64,000 bases of DNA from Candidatus Gastranaerophilales bacterium (GTDB taxonomy: Bacteria; Cyanobacteriota; Vampirovibrionia; Gastranaerophilales; Gastranaerophilaceae). The translations under genes were made by a program, and so were the position numbers. Positions 43,160 to 52,392 of the stretch are shown here, piece by piece. The stretch spans positions 50,835 through 114,834 of the forward strand of contig JAMPIM010000001.1 in assembly GCA_023662705.1 (NCBI GenBank), given 5' to 3'. The notes beneath the pieces are model-generated. The model had not been told where the DNA came from. It made no database searches and saw only the letters and a program-made list of their open reading frames with translations. Positions within the stretch are counted from its first letter, which is position 1. The number at the start of each line of letters is the position of its first letter.

Positions 43160-43708
43160 TTTGTTGTAGTTATCTAAGTAAATCTGTGCCATTTTAGTTT
43201 TACCCAGGCTTTTGTAAGTGTATGCAAGATTGTAATGAAATTCCGCAACATCGTTTTTTAGGGTTACAGCCTGTTGAAAAGCGGAGCGAGCTTTCTTTAC
43301 TTCTCCGAGTTTAAGATATGCACAGCCTAAGTTGTAGAAAACATAAGGGTTTTCTTTGTTTAAAGATACTGCTTTTTTGTAGTTTTCTACAGCCATATTG
43401 TATCTTTCATCTGCAAGGTATAGGTTTGCAAGATTATAATAGGCTTTATAGTATTTTTTATCGGTGTTGATTGCTTTTTGGTACATAAAAATTGCGTTAG
43501 ATTTTTCGCCTTTTTCATCAAGCAGGTTGCCGAGAAGAAGCCAATCTTGCGCTGAGCGTTCGTTTTCATCGATTTGAAGAAGCAAATCCATGGTTTTATT
43601 GTGATTATTGTCACTGTAAAACGCGGTTGCCTGTTTTGACAGCTCTTCATTTGCAAAACACCCGTTTACTCCCAAAAATAAAACTAATAATAAAGCTAAT
43701 CTTTTCAT
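43145..43708 (-). CDS. exported TPR protein, possible lipoprotein
   Basis: A 187-residue protein with an N-terminal signal (MKRLALLLVLFLGVNGCFA). VNGC could serve as a lipobox (Cys near residue 17), or signal peptidase I could cut after FA near residue 19. At least four TPR units follow (DWLLLGNLLDEKGEKSNAIF, AYYNLANLYLADERYNMAVE, VFYNLGCAYLKLGEVKKARS, FHYNLAYTYKSLGKTKMAQI). Likely an envelope adaptor, in the style of PilF/NlpI-type proteins, but no specific partner can be read. Confidence 0.78.
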   Translation of the reverse strand: MKRLALLLVLFLGVNGCFANEELSKQATAFYSDNNHNKTMDLLLQIDENERSAQDWLLLGNLLDEKGEKSNAIFMYQKAINTDKKYYKAYYNLANLYLADERYNMAVENYKKAVSLNKENPYVFYNLGCAYLKLGEVKKARSAFQQAVTLKNDVAEFHYNLAYTYKSLGKTKMAQIYLDNYNKLNQG

Positions 43709-43806
43709 AACAGAATTTTATTTTAAAAGGGGTAAAATTTCAACCGCATTACCCCTATACATATAATCCCCTTTTTGCTACGATTATTGCAAAAGGAGAG
43801 TTTGAG

Positions 43807-44793
43807 ATGCTTCAAAAAACAATACAGGTAATGGAATGTTCCAGAATTTTTTCTTTACCGATGTCAATTTTGTCGTGGCTGGCAATTTTTACTTATGCAA
43901 TGATTGATTCGGGTAATCTTTGGTATGGAGTTCTTGCACTTGTTGGGATTTGTTTGGTGCATTTGGGGACGAATCTTGTTGATGATTTTTTTGACTATAA
44001 AGCATTAATCAAACAAGTTGATTTTGATAAAGCCGAGTATCTCAAAAACTCTCAAAAGACTAAATGCCGTTATCTTATTAACGGTGTTATGAAGGAGTCT
44101 GATATTCTTTTACTGTCAGGCGGGTATTTTCTTGCTGCATTATTAATTGGAATGTTTCTTTTCTTCAAATGCGGTAACGGAATCTTATATTTTATGATGG
44201 CAGGTGCAGTGATTGCTCTTATTTATCCTTTTGTATCAAGAATTTGTTTGTCAGAGCTTGCTGTCGGGCTTGCTTACGGGCCTGCTTTGTTTGGCGGGGT
44301 TTATTATGTGATGACGGGAACTTATTCGAAAGATGTCTTTTTGATTTCCATTCCTACGATGATAATGACGATTGTCCTGCTTTATGTTCATACGGTTATG
44401 GATTATGAATACGACAGCAATGAAGGTAAAAGAACCGTTGCAAACAGTTTTGACTCACCGCTTGATTCATTAATAATCTTAAAAATATTTTTAATTCTTG
44501 CTTATATTGCACCAATTATTTTATGTGTTTTTGATATAGTTGATTGGCAGATTTTCCTTGTATATTTAACGATTCCTCTAGCTGTTGATTTGTATAAATC
44601 TATGAGCGAATTTGCCTGCAATCCTGATTCTGTTCCTGAGAGAAAATGGTATCATTTCCCGATGGAGAATTTTGCAAAACTGGTTGAACGCGGTGAAGCA
44701 GGATTTATGATGCGAATGTATCAAGCACGAAATTTAATGATTTATTTCACACTGTTTTTTGTTGTTGGAATAATTTTGTCATTAGCTTTATAA
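43807..44793 (+). CDS. UbiA-superfamily prenyltransferase (MenA-like)
   Basis: A 328-residue integral membrane protein with about eight or nine helices and the two Asp-rich motifs of UbiA enzymes: NLVDDFFDYK (near 57-66) and MDYEYDSNEGKRT (near 198-210). These bind Mg-prenyl diphosphate and attach an isoprenoid tail to an aromatic acceptor. Motif spacing resembles MenA, so a naphthoquinone acceptor is possible, but no menaquinone genes are nearby. AGGAGAG precedes the ATG. A bidirectional terminator follows. Confidence 0.8.
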   Translation: MLQKTIQVMECSRIFSLPMSILSWLAIFTYAMIDSGNLWYGVLALVGICLVHLGTNLVDDFFDYKALIKQVDFDKAEYLKNSQKTKCRYLINGVMKESDILLLSGGYFLAALLIGMFLFFKCGNGILYFMMAGAVIALIYPFVSRICLSELAVGLAYGPALFGGVYYVMTGTYSKDVFLISIPTMIMTIVLLYVHTVMDYEYDSNEGKRTVANSFDSPLDSLIILKIFLILAYIAPIILCVFDIVDWQIFLVYLTIPLAVDLYKSMSEFACNPDSVPERKWYHFPMENFAKLVERGEAGFMMRMYQARNLMIYFTLFFVVGIILSLAL

Positions 44794-44820
44794 AAAAGGC
44801 GGGAACAAATCCCGCCTTTT
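44794..44820. terminator. bidirectional terminator
   Basis: Stem AAAAGGCGGGA / TCCCGCCTTTT with loop ACAAA, between the convergent UbiA-family and nucleotidyltransferase genes. The stem is nearly the same as at 34373-34402. Confidence 0.88.
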
Positions 44821-44823
44821 ATG

Positions 44824-46011
44824 TTATACAACTATATGAACTCCTTCGACTTCTTTTGAATTCCTTATTTTATCTTCAGTTACAGAAGTAGAATCTGCAA
44901 AAATGATGTGTGGAGTTTTAGAGTCTAAATGGACTCTTTCTTTGAATGCATTTTGAATTTGATCAGCAAGTCTTTGAGGGAAGTTTGCAAGGAATGTTCC
45001 TTGTTTAACTTCGTCTGCAAAACTGTAAAGAGCTTGCGGTTCTCCTACATCTTCCCATTTTTTAACCACTTTAACATCAGCGCCTTCTGAGGAGTCTATT
45101 CCAAACCACTCTGGAAGTTGGCTATGAACATATTTAACTGCGTTTGCAAAGTCGTAAGGTTCAGAATCGTTCTTTTTAATATTATTAACTCCGCCTTTTA
45201 TTTCTTCGATTAGGTGGGTCATTGCTTCTTTGCTTAAATAGAATAATCCAGTGTTTGCAATGTTTTGACCACCGATTGCTAGCTTTTCAGCTTCTTCTAT
45301 TGGAGGTTTTTCACTAAAACCTTTTAGTTTCAATGCTTCGTCATTAATATCACCTTCGCACTCAAGTACGCCGAATCGGTTAGCTACTTCTTCTGGAGTT
45401 CTGCCTACACCTACAAGGGCAATATGTTTGTTAGGATTGTTGATTGTTTTTGCAAAAAATTCCATAAGCTCAGTAGCTTTGTCTCCAAAAACATTATCTC
45501 CGCAGCAAACAACTGTATCTTTGATAGGATTTCCAGCCATATAGTGTCCTACAATATCTCCAAATGAGCCGGATGGTGTAGAAGCTACGATTGTTTGTAC
45601 GCCATCATTATCAATAAAATATTTACCCATTGCCATTGCAAAATCGAGCATGTGAATGTCCTGTTCTTGTCCAACTCTGAATGGAAGACTGATTTTATTG
45701 AAATCACCTACTGTCTGTGCAAGTTCTCTAAAACGGCTGCCTGAACCTGCTGCCAGAGTGAAGAAATTAATTTTTTCTTGAAAATCTTTTGCTTTTTGAA
45801 TAACAGAACCTACTCCGGTTTTTTCTATTACAGAGTTTGCTTCTTGTAACTGAGTGGTTCTTATTTCAGGAAGGATTTTTCCATTAAATGTATCAACTAC
45901 ATTAGTAGCAATTTTTTCACCCAAATTTTTCTTGGATAAAGTTACAAAACTGGATTTGAACGCAGGCTGAGTCGTATTAACAGGTTCAGCCGAAATCTTC
46001 TGAATGTTCAT
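44824..46011 (-). CDS. nucleotidyltransferase (NTP_transferase fold) with N-terminal tag peptide
   Basis: A 395-residue protein whose residues from about 80 on form a sugar-1-phosphate nucleotidyltransferase-like domain: FFTLAAGSGSRFRELA (signature GxGxR loop), KISLPFR, VVCCGDNVFGD (metal Asp), GFSEKPP and NTGLFYLSK. The substrate sugar is unclear. Residues 1-80 are an added segment starting MNIQKISAEPVNTTQPAFKS, which resembles the short F-centred N-terminal peptide of three other proteins here. The start at 46011 has AAAGGAG 8 nt upstream; an ATG 18 nt further up is rejected. Confidence 0.78.
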   Translation of the reverse strand: MNIQKISAEPVNTTQPAFKSSFVTLSKKNLGEKIATNVVDTFNGKILPEIRTTQLQEANSVIEKTGVGSVIQKAKDFQEKINFFTLAAGSGSRFRELAQTVGDFNKISLPFRVGQEQDIHMLDFAMAMGKYFIDNDGVQTIVASTPSGSFGDIVGHYMAGNPIKDTVVCCGDNVFGDKATELMEFFAKTINNPNKHIALVGVGRTPEEVANRFGVLECEGDINDEALKLKGFSEKPPIEEAEKLAIGGQNIANTGLFYLSKEAMTHLIEEIKGGVNNIKKNDSEPYDFANAVKYVHSQLPEWFGIDSSEGADVKVVKKWEDVGEPQALYSFADEVKQGTFLANFPQRLADQIQNAFKERVHLDSKTPHIIFADSTSVTEDKIRNSKEVEGVHIVV

Positions 46012-46128
46012 AAAATGAACTCCTTTCATAATACCTATTTACACACACTACCAATAATTGGTTAGCCAATTCTACAATGCTGATATTTTGTTTGCAAGTT
46101 GAAAATGGATAAACATTTCCCCTCATGC

Positions 46129-46134
46129 TATAAT
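46129..46134 (+). promoter_or_regulatory. -10 element of uvrA, leaderless arrangement
   Basis: TATAAT, then tctggt, then the ATG of uvrA at 46141. Confidence 0.6.
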
Positions 46135-46140
46135 TCTGGT

Positions 46141-48966
46141 ATGACAGAAAAGATTACGATTAAGGGAGCGAGGGAACATAACCTCAAGAATGTATCTTTA
46201 GAAGTGCCGAAAAATCAGCTTGTAGTTTTTACGGGTGTTTCGGGCTCGGGAAAGAGTTCTCTTGCATTTGATACAATATTTGCGGAAGGTCAAAGACGTT
46301 ATATTGAGAGTCTTTCCACTTACGCACGCCAGTTTTTGGGTCAGATGGATAAACCTGATGTGGATTATATTGACGGGCTTACTCCTGCGATTTCCATTGA
46401 CCAGAAATCAACCAGTAATAATCCGCGCTCAACCGTCGGAACTGTTACAGAGATTTATGATTATTTAAGACTTTTATATGCAAGAGTCGGGACTCCTTAT
46501 TGTCCAAAATGCGGACAGCCTATAAAACCTCAGACAATTGACGAGATTGTAGATAGTATTCTAAAACTTGAAAATGGTACAAAAATCCAGATTCTTGCTC
46601 CGCTTGTTAAAGGTAAAAAGGGTGAGTTTCAATCACTTTTTGAAGAACTTAAACAGGAAGGTTTTGTCCGTGTAAAAGTCGATGGTGAGATTTATAATCT
46701 TGATGAAGATGAAGTCAAACTTGCTAAAACAAAGGCACATACGATTTCTGTTGTTGTTGATCGTGTTGTGGTTAAACCAGAGGCAAAATCAAGGATTGCA
46801 GATAGTGTACAAATTGCGCTTCAAAAAGCTGACGGAATCACTTTGATTGATGTTATCGGCGGAGAAGAACTGATTTATAGTGAAAAACTTGCCTGTCCTG
46901 ATTGTAACTTGAGTTTTGAAGAATTATCACCGAGAATTTTCTCATTCAATGCTCCTTACGGTGCGTGTGATAAGTGCGGAGGGATTGGTGTAGATTTCAA
47001 AATTGATCCTGATTTGGTTGTGCCGGATAGAACTAAATCAATTAAAGACGGGGCAATTTACCCCTGGAGCAAGTCTTCTACAGGGTATTACGATGATGTT
47101 ATTAATGCGGTTAGTTCTGAGTACAAAATTGATTTGACTATTCCGTTCGGAGATTTACCCGAAGAACATCAAAAAATTATTCTTTATGGTTCTGACGAGC
47201 GTATTCCTATGCGAATTCGCGAATTTGGAAGCAAACGCTACCGTACCACTTTGCAAAAATTTGTGGGTGTAATTCCTTTCTTGATGAAACACTATAATGT
47301 AGATAGTGAGTATTGGAAAGCCGAAATCGAAAAATATATGGTAACTACTCCGTGTGAAAAATGCGGCGGAGCAAGACTTAAGCCGTTTCCTCTTGCTGTT
47401 AGAATCAACGGGAAAAATATTCACGAATTCTGTTTGATGTCGATTGATAAGGCTTATGAATTTGTTTCGGAACTTTATTTGACACTCAGTGATTTTCAAC
47501 TAAAAATCGGTAAGCAAATTCTTGATGAAATCCGTGCAAGACTCAAATTTTTGCTTGATGTGGGTTTATCATATTTGAATCTGGCACGTACGGCTGGAAC
47601 TCTTTCAGGCGGAGAAGCTCAGCGTATTCGACTCGCAACCCAGATTGGAAGCGGTTTGTCAGGTGTTTTATATGTATTGGATGAACCTTCAATCGGTCTG
47701 CACCAGAGAGATAACGACAGGTTGATTAAAACCCTTTTGAAACTTCGCAATATGGGGAATTCGCTTATTGTAGTTGAACACGATGAAGATACAATCAGAA
47801 ATGCTGATTATGTTGTAGATATCGGGCCGAAAGCCGGAGTTAACGGCGGTAATGTTATTGCTCACGGCAGTGTAGAAGATATTATGGCTGTGCCTGAATC
47901 TATTACAGGCAAGTATTTGAGCGGAGAGTATAATATTCCTGTACCTGAAAAAGTCAGAGATGGTAACGGGAATTTCTTGCAAATAAGAAATGCCCATCTG
48001 AATAATCTTAAGAATGTGGATTTGGATATTCCTCTGGGTAAAATAGTCGTACTTACAGGGGTTTCAGGTTCAGGAAAATCAACACTTATGCAGGATTTGG
48101 TATATGAATATGCTATTCATAAATTACGCAAAAATAAACCGAAACCGCAAGGTGTGGATGAGATTTTAGGGTTTGAAAACCTTGATAAAATTATTGATAT
48201 TGACCAGTCACCAATCGGCAGAACTCCGCGTTCTAATCCTGCAACTTATACGGATGTGTTTACTCCGATTCGTGAACTTTATGCAAAGACTAATGAAGCA
48301 AAAATGCGGGGGTATAAACCCGGAAGATTTAGTTTTAATGTAAAAGGCGGACGCTGTGAGGCTTGTGCGGGTGACGGTGTTTTAAAAATCGAAATGAACT
48401 TTTTATCGGATGTTTATGTAAAATGTGACGTCTGCAAAGGGCAAAGATATAATAATGAAACGCTGGAAGTAAAATACAAAGGCAAATCAATTGCTGATGT
48501 GCTTGAAATGAGTGTAAAAGAAGCTTATGAGTTCTTTGAAAACATTCCGCAGATTGCAAACAAGTTGAAGACTCTTGTTGATGTCGGTTTGGATTACATT
48601 AAGCTCGGACAAAGTGCGACTACTTTATCAGGCGGAGAAGCTCAGAGAATTAAGCTGGCTTCAGAACTCAATAAACGTGCAACAGGAAAAACCTTGTATC
48701 TTCTGGATGAGCCGTCTGTTGGGCTTCACTGGCATGATTTGGATAAGTTGATTAAGATTATTCAGCAGCTTGCCGATAACGGTAATACGATTTTAATAAT
48801 TGAGCATAATCTTGATTTGATTAAGATTGCGGATTATATTATTGACCTCGGGCCGGAAGGCGGGGATTTTGGCGGAGAGGTTATTGCCTGCGGAACACCT
48901 CAGGAAGTCGCTAAGAATCCGAAATCATATACAGGGCAATATTTGAAATCGTATCTTGATTTATAA
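46141..48966 (+). CDS. uvrA: excinuclease ABC subunit UvrA
   Basis: Damage-recognition ATPase of nucleotide excision repair. It has two ABC modules: the first with GVSGSGKSSLAFDT and TLSGGEAQRIRLATQIG, the second with GVSGSGKSTLMQDL and TLSGGEAQRIKLASEL. Zinc-binding Cys pairs appear in CPKCG, CPDC, CDKCGG, CEKCGG, CEACAGDG and CDVCKGQ. Length 941 from the ATG at 46141; an in-frame ATG at 46099 is rejected because the promoter -10 lies between. uvrC is two genes downstream. Confidence 0.97.
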   Translation: MTEKITIKGAREHNLKNVSLEVPKNQLVVFTGVSGSGKSSLAFDTIFAEGQRRYIESLSTYARQFLGQMDKPDVDYIDGLTPAISIDQKSTSNNPRSTVGTVTEIYDYLRLLYARVGTPYCPKCGQPIKPQTIDEIVDSILKLENGTKIQILAPLVKGKKGEFQSLFEELKQEGFVRVKVDGEIYNLDEDEVKLAKTKAHTISVVVDRVVVKPEAKSRIADSVQIALQKADGITLIDVIGGEELIYSEKLACPDCNLSFEELSPRIFSFNAPYGACDKCGGIGVDFKIDPDLVVPDRTKSIKDGAIYPWSKSSTGYYDDVINAVSSEYKIDLTIPFGDLPEEHQKIILYGSDERIPMRIREFGSKRYRTTLQKFVGVIPFLMKHYNVDSEYWKAEIEKYMVTTPCEKCGGARLKPFPLAVRINGKNIHEFCLMSIDKAYEFVSELYLTLSDFQLKIGKQILDEIRARLKFLLDVGLSYLNLARTAGTLSGGEAQRIRLATQIGSGLSGVLYVLDEPSIGLHQRDNDRLIKTLLKLRNMGNSLIVVEHDEDTIRNADYVVDIGPKAGVNGGNVIAHGSVEDIMAVPESITGKYLSGEYNIPVPEKVRDGNGNFLQIRNAHLNNLKNVDLDIPLGKIVVLTGVSGSGKSTLMQDLVYEYAIHKLRKNKPKPQGVDEILGFENLDKIIDIDQSPIGRTPRSNPATYTDVFTPIRELYAKTNEAKMRGYKPGRFSFNVKGGRCEACAGDGVLKIEMNFLSDVYVKCDVCKGQRYNNETLEVKYKGKSIADVLEMSVKEAYEFFENIPQIANKLKTLVDVGLDYIKLGQSATTLSGGEAQRIKLASELNKRATGKTLYLLDEPSVGLHWHDLDKLIKIIQQLADNGNTILIIEHNLDLIKIADYIIDLGPEGGDFGGEVIACGTPQEVAKNPKSYTGQYLKSYLDL

Positions 48967-49007
48967 AATACATTTGTGCAATACTATACAAAAAGGGGTA
49001 TCGGTAA

Positions 49008-49607
49008 ATGCAAGTACAACCTATTAACAACATGCAATCTTTTGGTGCGCTTAAAATTACACCTGAAGCAAAAGCTCTTATTGAGCGTGAAAAAGGTGGG
49101 AAATACAAGATTAAAAAATATACAAAAGAGTTAGAAAATTCCAGATGGGATTTGAATGTTACAGCACTTAAATGCCAAGGTTTTTCAGATAATATTTTTT
49201 CTTATTTTGGCAATAATCGTGAATGTTGTGTTATTCCTTCTCATTATAAAGATGAATTTGTAATGGTATATTCTCATGATCGTTATGGGGATAATGAGGA
49301 CGACATTACGGATTGTCTAAAATTTTCCAGCTCTGAGAGAGCGAAAGAAGTTTATGAAACATTAAAAAATCATTTTCATGGTTCAAAAACTCCGCTTCAA
49401 CATCTTGATTGGGATGTCTATGCAATGAAGGCGTTTACGGAAGCTGAACTTGTACCTCAAACAAAAAGCCCTTGGGCGCATTTTTTAAGACGGGAAAATG
49501 AATCTAAACATGTTGAACGCTTTTCAGCTCTTATAGAAGATAAACCTGAGAAACCATCTTTTTTACAAAGATTAAACGCAGCTTGGAATGCTTTTCTTGG
49601 AAAATAA
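49008..49607 (+). CDS. hypothetical protein with N-terminal F-G-A tag peptide
   Basis: A 199-residue soluble protein of unknown function between uvrA and uvrC. Its N-terminus MQVQPINNMQSFGALKITP is the clearest example of the shared tag (compare MLNNINNTTFGAKLRITTP at 6452-7030). The central part has two Cys in a row (NRECCVIPSH) and an acidic RYGDNEDDITD loop. The C-terminus is a basic amphipathic helix. AAGGGG lies before the ATG. No domain recognised. Confidence 0.7.
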   Translation: MQVQPINNMQSFGALKITPEAKALIEREKGGKYKIKKYTKELENSRWDLNVTALKCQGFSDNIFSYFGNNRECCVIPSHYKDEFVMVYSHDRYGDNEDDITDCLKFSSSERAKEVYETLKNHFHGSKTPLQHLDWDVYAMKAFTEAELVPQTKSPWAHFLRRENESKHVERFSALIEDKPEKPSFLQRLNAAWNAFLGK

Positions 49608-49612
49608 TGTTG

Positions 49613-49618
49613 TATAAT
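49613..49618 (+). promoter_or_regulatory. -10 element of uvrC, leaderless arrangement
   Basis: TATAAT, then attatta (7 nt), then the ATG of uvrC at 49626. Only 18 bp separate the previous stop from this ATG. Confidence 0.55.
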
Positions 49619-49625
49619 ATTATTA

Positions 49626-51272
49626 ATGAACGATACTTTGCGCGAAACAATTAAACTCGTACCCGAACAGCCGGGGTGTTATCTTTATTATAACGCCGAA
49701 GGTGAGATTATTTATGTCGGAAAAGCCAAGAATCTTAAACGCAGAGTTTACAGTTATTTTCACAAACAGCACGACAGTGTTAAAACAACGGTTCTTGTTT
49801 CGCAGATTGAGAAGCTTGAATATATTATTACGGATTCGGAAGTCGAAGCACTTATTCTGGAATCCCATTTAATCAAGAAACACAAACCGCGCTATAATAT
49901 TTTACTTAAAGATGATAAAAAATATCCTTATTTCTTGATAACTGATGAGGATTTTCCGCGGATTCAGATTGTGCGTAAAAAGAATCTTAATCCTGACAAA
50001 GGCAGATTTTACGGGCCTTATACCGATGTAGGGGCAATGTATGCAACACTTGATTTTTTGAAGAAATTATTTCCACTTAAACAATGTAAGACTCCGAAAT
50101 TTTCTAACAGACCTTGTCTTTATTATCATATAGGCAAATGTCTTGCTCCTTGTCAGGGCAAGGTTACGCCTGAGGAGTATCAAAAACTTATTCAACAGGT
50201 TGAACTGTTTTTGAGCGGTAAACAATCGGAACTTCTTAAAGAAATACAAGCTCAGATGCAAAAATATGCCGAAGAAGAACAGTTTGAAAAAGCTGCAAAG
50301 ATGCGCGACAGTTATCTGGATTTGCAGAAGACTCTTGAGCGTCAGAAAGTTGTTTATGAAAATACTAAGCTCAATGAAGATATTATTGCGGTTCTGTATG
50401 AAGACGGAATCCTTGCAATTGTTATTATGATGATTCGGGAAGGTCGATTGATTGATAAAAAAGACTTTACTTATTTTGTGGATAATATTGATAAAAACGA
50501 ATATTTTGAAACATTTTTCCGCGATTATTATACAGGGCTTAAATTGGAATTTCCTGACAGAATTATTCTTGAACAGCTTGAGAATAAAGAACTTTATCAG
50601 GACTGGTTAAAAGTGCTTTCGGGTAAAAAAGTCAATATCAGTTTTGGCAGGGGTAAATATAAAGAGTTGTATGAGCTGGCGCTTAAAAATGCGGGTAACT
50701 TGTTAGAGAATGCAAAACTTAAAAAAATGGCGCAAATTCGGGATGACTTTAACGAGGTAGGTTCGTATTTGGCGGAAAAACTTCATCTTACGAATTTCCC
50801 TAATCGAATTGAATGCTATGATATTTCGCATATTCAGGGTACAAATACGGTAGCATCGATGGTTGTTTTTCAAAACGGACTTCCTAAAAAAACAGCTTAT
50901 CGCAAGTTTAAAGTTCGCATGACAGAAGGTAAACCCGATGACTTTTTATCAATGAAAGAAGTTCTTTCACGTCGTCTGGCACGATTAGGTGAACCTAAAT
51001 GGGAAAAGCCTGATTTAATTATTATTGATGGCGGTAAAGGTCAGCTATCGAGTGTTATGAAGATTGTAGAAGATGCAGGTGTTAGCGGAATTGATTTTGT
51101 CTCATTAGCGAAACGTGAAGAAGAAGTGTTTCTCCCTCACCAATCTGAATCAATCCTGCTTCCGCGGGATTCAAATGCTTTATATTTAATCCAGAGAATC
51201 AGGGATGAAGCTCACAGATTCGCTATAACATTCCATAGAGATTTACGCTCCAAACAAATAACGAAAGGATAA
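49626..51272 (+). CDS. uvrC: excinuclease ABC subunit UvrC, lacking the C-terminal HhH domain
   Basis: Dual-incision nuclease of nucleotide excision repair. The GIY-YIG domain (GCYLYYNAEGEIIYVGKAKNLKRR, residues 16-40) makes the 3' cut. The four Cys of the Fe-S region are present (QCKTPKFSNRPCLYYHIGKC and LAPC). A UVR motif (EEEQFEKAAKMRD) binds UvrB. The RNase H-like domain (IECYDISHIQGTNTVAS, LIIIDGGKGQLS) makes the 5' cut. The protein stops at residue 548, right after AHRFAITFHRDLRSKQITKG, where a normal UvrC (about 600 residues) continues into a tandem helix-hairpin-helix. The next gene starts 1 nt later. Confidence 0.94.
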   Translation: MNDTLRETIKLVPEQPGCYLYYNAEGEIIYVGKAKNLKRRVYSYFHKQHDSVKTTVLVSQIEKLEYIITDSEVEALILESHLIKKHKPRYNILLKDDKKYPYFLITDEDFPRIQIVRKKNLNPDKGRFYGPYTDVGAMYATLDFLKKLFPLKQCKTPKFSNRPCLYYHIGKCLAPCQGKVTPEEYQKLIQQVELFLSGKQSELLKEIQAQMQKYAEEEQFEKAAKMRDSYLDLQKTLERQKVVYENTKLNEDIIAVLYEDGILAIVIMMIREGRLIDKKDFTYFVDNIDKNEYFETFFRDYYTGLKLEFPDRIILEQLENKELYQDWLKVLSGKKVNISFGRGKYKELYELALKNAGNLLENAKLKKMAQIRDDFNEVGSYLAEKLHLTNFPNRIECYDISHIQGTNTVASMVVFQNGLPKKTAYRKFKVRMTEGKPDDFLSMKEVLSRRLARLGEPKWEKPDLIIIDGGKGQLSSVMKIVEDAGVSGIDFVSLAKREEEVFLPHQSESILLPRDSNALYLIQRIRDEAHRFAITFHRDLRSKQITKG

Positions 51273-51273
51273 G

Positions 51274-52392
51274 ATGCTAAAAGATATATTGGAAATACTT
51301 TACAGCCCTGAGATGAGAAATAAGATTGCGTGGTTTGAAAAAGAAAGAAAAAAATATGCCTTTAAAGTGAGGCTTTTTAATTATATAGCGATAATATCTT
51401 TAGTTTTAGCGATAATTTTTATGTCCGGTGTTTTTTTGCCTGCTTTAGAAAACTTTCATTTTAGTTATAATTTACCTGTACCGCAAATGTTAAATTATAA
51501 TCCTAATGGTTTTATGATATATGCACTATTCATGGGATTTTTATCTATGATTCTTATGTTATTTTTAACTCCGATTCCATATATATTTTTGGCTGCTCTT
51601 TTTGCTTTAGCTGCCAATATATGCAAACATCATTTTGTTAAAGAAGTTAAAAAAGAAATTCTTTCGGATATTTTTAAGTCGTTTATAGATAAGTTATATT
51701 ATAATCTCGGAAGAATGAAGCTTATTCCTATTTATTTGACAGCCATAGTACCTATATTTTCTTTTATTCAAGAAGGTATAAATTTGTTCTTATATGCAAG
51801 AAATATTAGTAATCTTCCGGAAAATGCCGTTCGGAATTTTGAAATTATACCGAACAATTACTTCTTATACCCTGATGATACTATTGGCGGTATTTATAAT
51901 AACCATGAAATTGTAATTACTGAAATTGATTTATATAATCTGCACAGATCTCGTCGTTCTTCTGCAAAAATAAGTGCTGCGATTGCGGGTTTTCGTGGTG
52001 TAATTTATCAAACAAAATCAGAAGGTACAATTAGTGCTCAAATTTATATTGAGAATAAACATATTGGTTTAAAATTGAATAGAACAAATTTAGCAAAAGT
52101 CGATATTACATCTTCTGTTTTTAATAGACTTTATAATGTTTATTCCGATAATCAAGATGCAGCACGTTCTTTTTTAACTTCTGCAAAGATGAAAGAATTG
52201 GTCGGATTGTATAATAAAGGTCAGGTTATACATTTATTTTGCACAAATCAGGATACAACAATTGTAAAAAAAGCTGCGAAAGACTCATTTGAGCCTGATA
52301 TATACAAGCCAATGAATGATCCTGCTTCTTATTATGAAATACTTACAGATACAAAAGAAATGTTAGATTTCATTACAAATTTTCAAGCATAG
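51274..52392 (+). CDS. DUF3137-like membrane protein
   Basis: A 372-residue protein with two N-terminal membrane segments (about 35-55 and 80-110) plus one or two more near 150-170. A soluble C-terminal half follows in DUF3137 style: GFRGVIYQTK, then FNRLYNVYSDNQDAARSFLTSAKMKEL (the F-x-VYSxDQ-x-A block) and IHLFCTNQDT. The family's function is unknown. Its start follows the uvrC stop by 1 nt, so it is translated from the same mRNA, and its end overlaps the convergent 52383-52727 gene by 10 nt. Confidence 0.7.
   Translation: MLKDILEILYSPEMRNKIAWFEKERKKYAFKVRLFNYIAIISLVLAIIFMSGVFLPALENFHFSYNLPVPQMLNYNPNGFMIYALFMGFLSMILMLFLTPIPYIFLAALFALAANICKHHFVKEVKKEILSDIFKSFIDKLYYNLGRMKLIPIYLTAIVPIFSFIQEGINLFLYARNISNLPENAVRNFEIIPNNYFLYPDDTIGGIYNNHEIVITEIDLYNLHRSRRSSAKISAAIAGFRGVIYQTKSEGTISAQIYIENKHIGLKLNRTNLAKVDITSSVFNRLYNVYSDNQDAARSFLTSAKMKELVGLYNKGQVIHLFCTNQDTTIVKKAAKDSFEPDIYKPMNDPASYYEILTDTKEMLDFITNFQA

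Noticed and set aside
51245..51280. Frameshift as the cause of the short UvrC
   Set aside because: The following bases open the next gene at once, and no helix-hairpin-helix coding sequence is visible in other frames nearby.
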